64,000 nt of DNA, taken from assembly GCA_949318235.1 (NCBI GenBank), contig OX439130.1:43661040-43725039 (forward strand), given 5' to 3'. Below the pieces are notes generated by a model. The model saw nothing but the letters and a program-made list of their open reading frames with translations. It searched no databases and was not told the DNA's origin. Every line of letters starts with the position of its first letter. Positions within the stretch are counted from its first letter, which is position 1. Of this stretch, positions 61,321 to 64,000 are shown one piece after another. A program made the translations under genes and the position numbers. Source of the stretch: Ecdyonurus torrentis. Taxonomy: Eukaryota; Arthropoda; Insecta; Ephemeroptera; Heptageniidae.

Positions 61321-63776
61321 TAAAATATTTGAGTCTAAGTGAGAAGTTGCATGCTTGATTTTGCCCAATAAAAGTAATTAAATTTTATTATAATTAAATT
61401 ACTGGAAAGAATTGATATTGGCCCTCGAGCGCAAGGGAATTATTGCGTCAAAATTGTTTCTATATGTGAATATGATTAAAACCACCGCTTTTTAATTTTA
61501 ACGTAATTTACATTTAACTAAAATAAAAATAGCAACTTTGAAATCAGACAAAAAAACAAACAAACAACCATTATTTGGATTCAATATTATGTCAATATAT
61601 TTTTATGTAAATAGATTTTTATGTAAATAGATATACTCATATAGTTTTTTTACAATAATAATAAATAAAATAATAATAATAAAAAAAAAAAAAAAAAAAA
61701 CAGAAAAGTAAAAAATGTTTGCCATACCATTCAAATAACACAGTAAAAAAAAATATTATCATGCTTTTGATTGAACGAAAATAATGAATAAATAACATTA
61801 TTTTATTTCAATCATACAAAAAGTGTCAAGTTTATAGAAACGTTCGTATCATATTATATTTTAGATTATATTAAAGTTTTGTATTTCCAATTGCCAACAT
61901 CACAGGTTAAATATAGCAACAACATGATAAGATATCAAGTTTCTACGTAAAGAAGTATACATCATGACCCAAGGGTCGTCTCACTTGATATTATCACAAA
62001 TAATGAACCCAATTTACATCTTGCTTCTATAGAAACAAAAAGATGCTAGAACTTTATACAGTATAACAGAACTGATAAATAAGAAGAAAAAAGTTTAAAC
62101 ATTGATTGTAACTAATGATGATGACTCTAGTGAAGATTTAAAAATTGTTTTAGTAATAAAATATACTTTGCAAATTTAAATTTATAAATGTTATTTTCTA
62201 TTCTCAGTACTTATCATTAAACAATAAAGAAAACTCATTATGGTTTCCCGTTAGAAAAAATGCATTTTAAATTCCAGGATTTTATGTTAAATGTAATAAT
62301 AATCTAAATATAAAATACCTACAGAGAAGAAAATATGTTTTTATAACCTGAAAATTTAAATTGGATTTGGTTTAGACAGTTTTCTAAACGTAAACTAAAG
62401 ACCTCAAATTTATTATAACAGTTCAATTGAATATTTAAATATTCTTGGAGTTTTCTGGTTAACATCTTTCCATGAACTTTTATATCACTTCCATAAGTAT
62501 TTCTAAGAATATTCAATTAATTATATTTACTGCTTTTGATACAATTGTGATTAAAATAAATAAATAAATTGTATGCGGAAGAACAAGGTGTAATAAATAC
62601 GATTTATTGTAATTGTACTTAGAATTTCTTAGCTCTGCAATAAATGTCTTTATTAACTGCTATCTCATTTAAGAACTGTTTTTCTTTGTTTTATGTTCCA
62701 TAATATTTATTGTTTCATACGTTTAATGAAATTTCCACAATTCTAAATTACCTTAATAGATATTGGTAGAGAAATGTGATTATTTTATCTTACTTTTTTC
62801 AATATATAAACCTGCAATAGTGTAAGTTTTTTCTTGTGATTTGAAAGTAAAAATTATTTCAGTTCATTTTAACATTTTTAGCTAAATTGGCTGTGGTTTT
62901 AGCAGGTTATTTTGCAAAAGTTCAATTAAAAATAATAACGCATTCTTTTGAAAAAATAAACAGTATAACATAAAAGTAAGAATTTCAATGTAGAATCATA
63001 AAATATAGGGAGACCTTTGATTTTTTTTTTTTTTTTTTTTTTTTTGCTTTTCCCATAAGGTTGTTAACGTTTGTTCATTCTCTCCCTTACTTTATATATA
63101 CAGTAGTATTAGGGGAGAATAATTTTACCTTCCAGTAAGTTATTTTTTAAATTGCCTATTAGTTATATTAGATGTTTATTCGATAAAAAGACAAATTATG
63201 TTACAATTCTTGCTGTTACAAGAATTGATAGAAATTAAATTCGAATATTATTTATAATATTTATTAACATTATTAGTAATATATTAGACGTTTTTATGTA
63301 GCATAATATATATTCTTATCTTTTATACATTTATATTGAGTACAGTATTGGATAATATAATGTGATATGATGTATAAAAATGTGCAACAATACAATTTTA
63401 TTGTATGACTTTGAATATGATACTTAACAAAACATGTCAAAAATATTGAACTCAATAACAATAATATGAGCAAAGAAAAGTAGAATAAAATCAATAATGT
63501 TGACCGTTGACAGTCCACAAAACATAGATGTTACATACAAGTTAGTCTTGTATTTTATAACTATATATTTCAAATACGTTTGATCAACATTGAACACGCG
63601 ACTCTGATAATATATTTTACTATATAAATTCAGCGCGTGTTATTCTCATAAGAATAACGTTGCAAAATCAGCGCCAGTTCTAGAATGGTAAAATATATTA
63701 TCTCATTCTTATGTGTACTTTATATCAGCGTCGTGCTCATAAATTTAAGTCTTTAAAAATTATACAACAATTTTAA
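61321..63776. other. AT-rich DNA, nothing recognised
   Basis: Contains an A run at 61679-61700 and a T run at 63020-63045. No supported gene or element. Confidence 0.55.
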
Positions 63777-63785
63777 GAGAGAGAG

Positions 63786-63823
<38 letters not shown>
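63777..63823. repeat. (GA)n microsatellite
   Basis: About 45 bp of GA with one AACGA interruption. The remaining 180 bp to the window end hold nothing recognisable. Confidence 0.85.
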
Positions 63824-63825
<2 letters not shown>

Positions 63826-64000
63826 ACAACGGCAATATGAAATTTTTTCCTTTATGCAAAAGTGCATTGATTTTACGCCTAATTACTTTTTCATTCTTAT
63901 CTTTAAAGGTATAAAAAAGGGGGAAGAAAATTTACTTCTTAGTTTGCATGAAAGCTAGCTTCTTGCGGTTTTGTCATTTAAAAACCTGAAGCTTTTCCAT

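Overview
This 64 kb window looks like gene-poor, very AT-rich DNA from an animal, probably an invertebrate. The basis is the composition (A+T dominates almost everywhere outside one transposon), dense dinucleotide microsatellites of (TA), (CT/GA) and (CA/GT), many long A/T homopolymers, a Ty3/gypsy LTR retrotransposon, a CR1/Jockey-type LINE remnant and several families of short inverted-repeat elements. Nothing looks bacterial. The species cannot be named from sequence alone. No conserved host gene is certain; a few exon-like segments are listed at low confidence.

Layout. 1-1.99 kb: simple repeats. 1.99-3.44 kb: a DNA transposon with 17-bp terminal inverted repeats, sitting in a (TA)n tract and carrying a GC-rich, hairpin-containing insert. 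3.5-7.4 kb: AT-rich unique DNA. 7.4-7.7 kb: a decayed copy of the TTAA MITE family. 7.8-8.84 kb: a 5'-truncated LINE with a (TTTA)n tail. 8.8-18 kb: microsatellite-rich DNA, one MITE copy at 13.0 kb. 18.0-18.76 kb: two exon-like segments. 19.3-19.96 kb: two MITE copies in tandem sharing one TTAA. 21.0-21.95 kb: a dispersed repeat. 22.19-22.54 kb: another MITE. 22.8-31.55 kb: the retrotransposon. 31.6-45 kb: AT-rich, with a dispersed repeat, a hairpin and a fold-back element. 45.6-46.0 kb: a large inverted repeat of unusual sequence. 46-64 kb: AT-rich with a 588-bp fold-back element, a fifth good MITE copy and a tRNA-like SINE head.

The dominant element is the complete Ty3/gypsy retrotransposon on the minus strand, 22818-31546. 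Its two 1179-bp LTRs differ at one position in my comparison and are flanked by a 4-bp target duplication (AACC), so insertion is recent. It has intact gag (CA-like domain, CCHC knuckle) and pol (protease, RT, RNase H, integrase) and no env. Gag and pol are linked by a textbook -1 frameshift signal: an in-phase A_AAA_AAC heptamer, a 6-nt spacer and a perfect 10-bp GC-rich stem, with a possible pseudoknot whose second stem includes the gag stop codon. The LTR/primer-binding-site junction is duplicated 45 bp into the leader.

The other points most worth a second look are the 144/153-bp inverted repeat at 45.66-45.98 kb with a hammerhead-like core and 14-bp flanking direct repeats; the TTAA MITE family carrying a conserved TGACGTCA palindrome; and the two exon-like segments at 18 kb.
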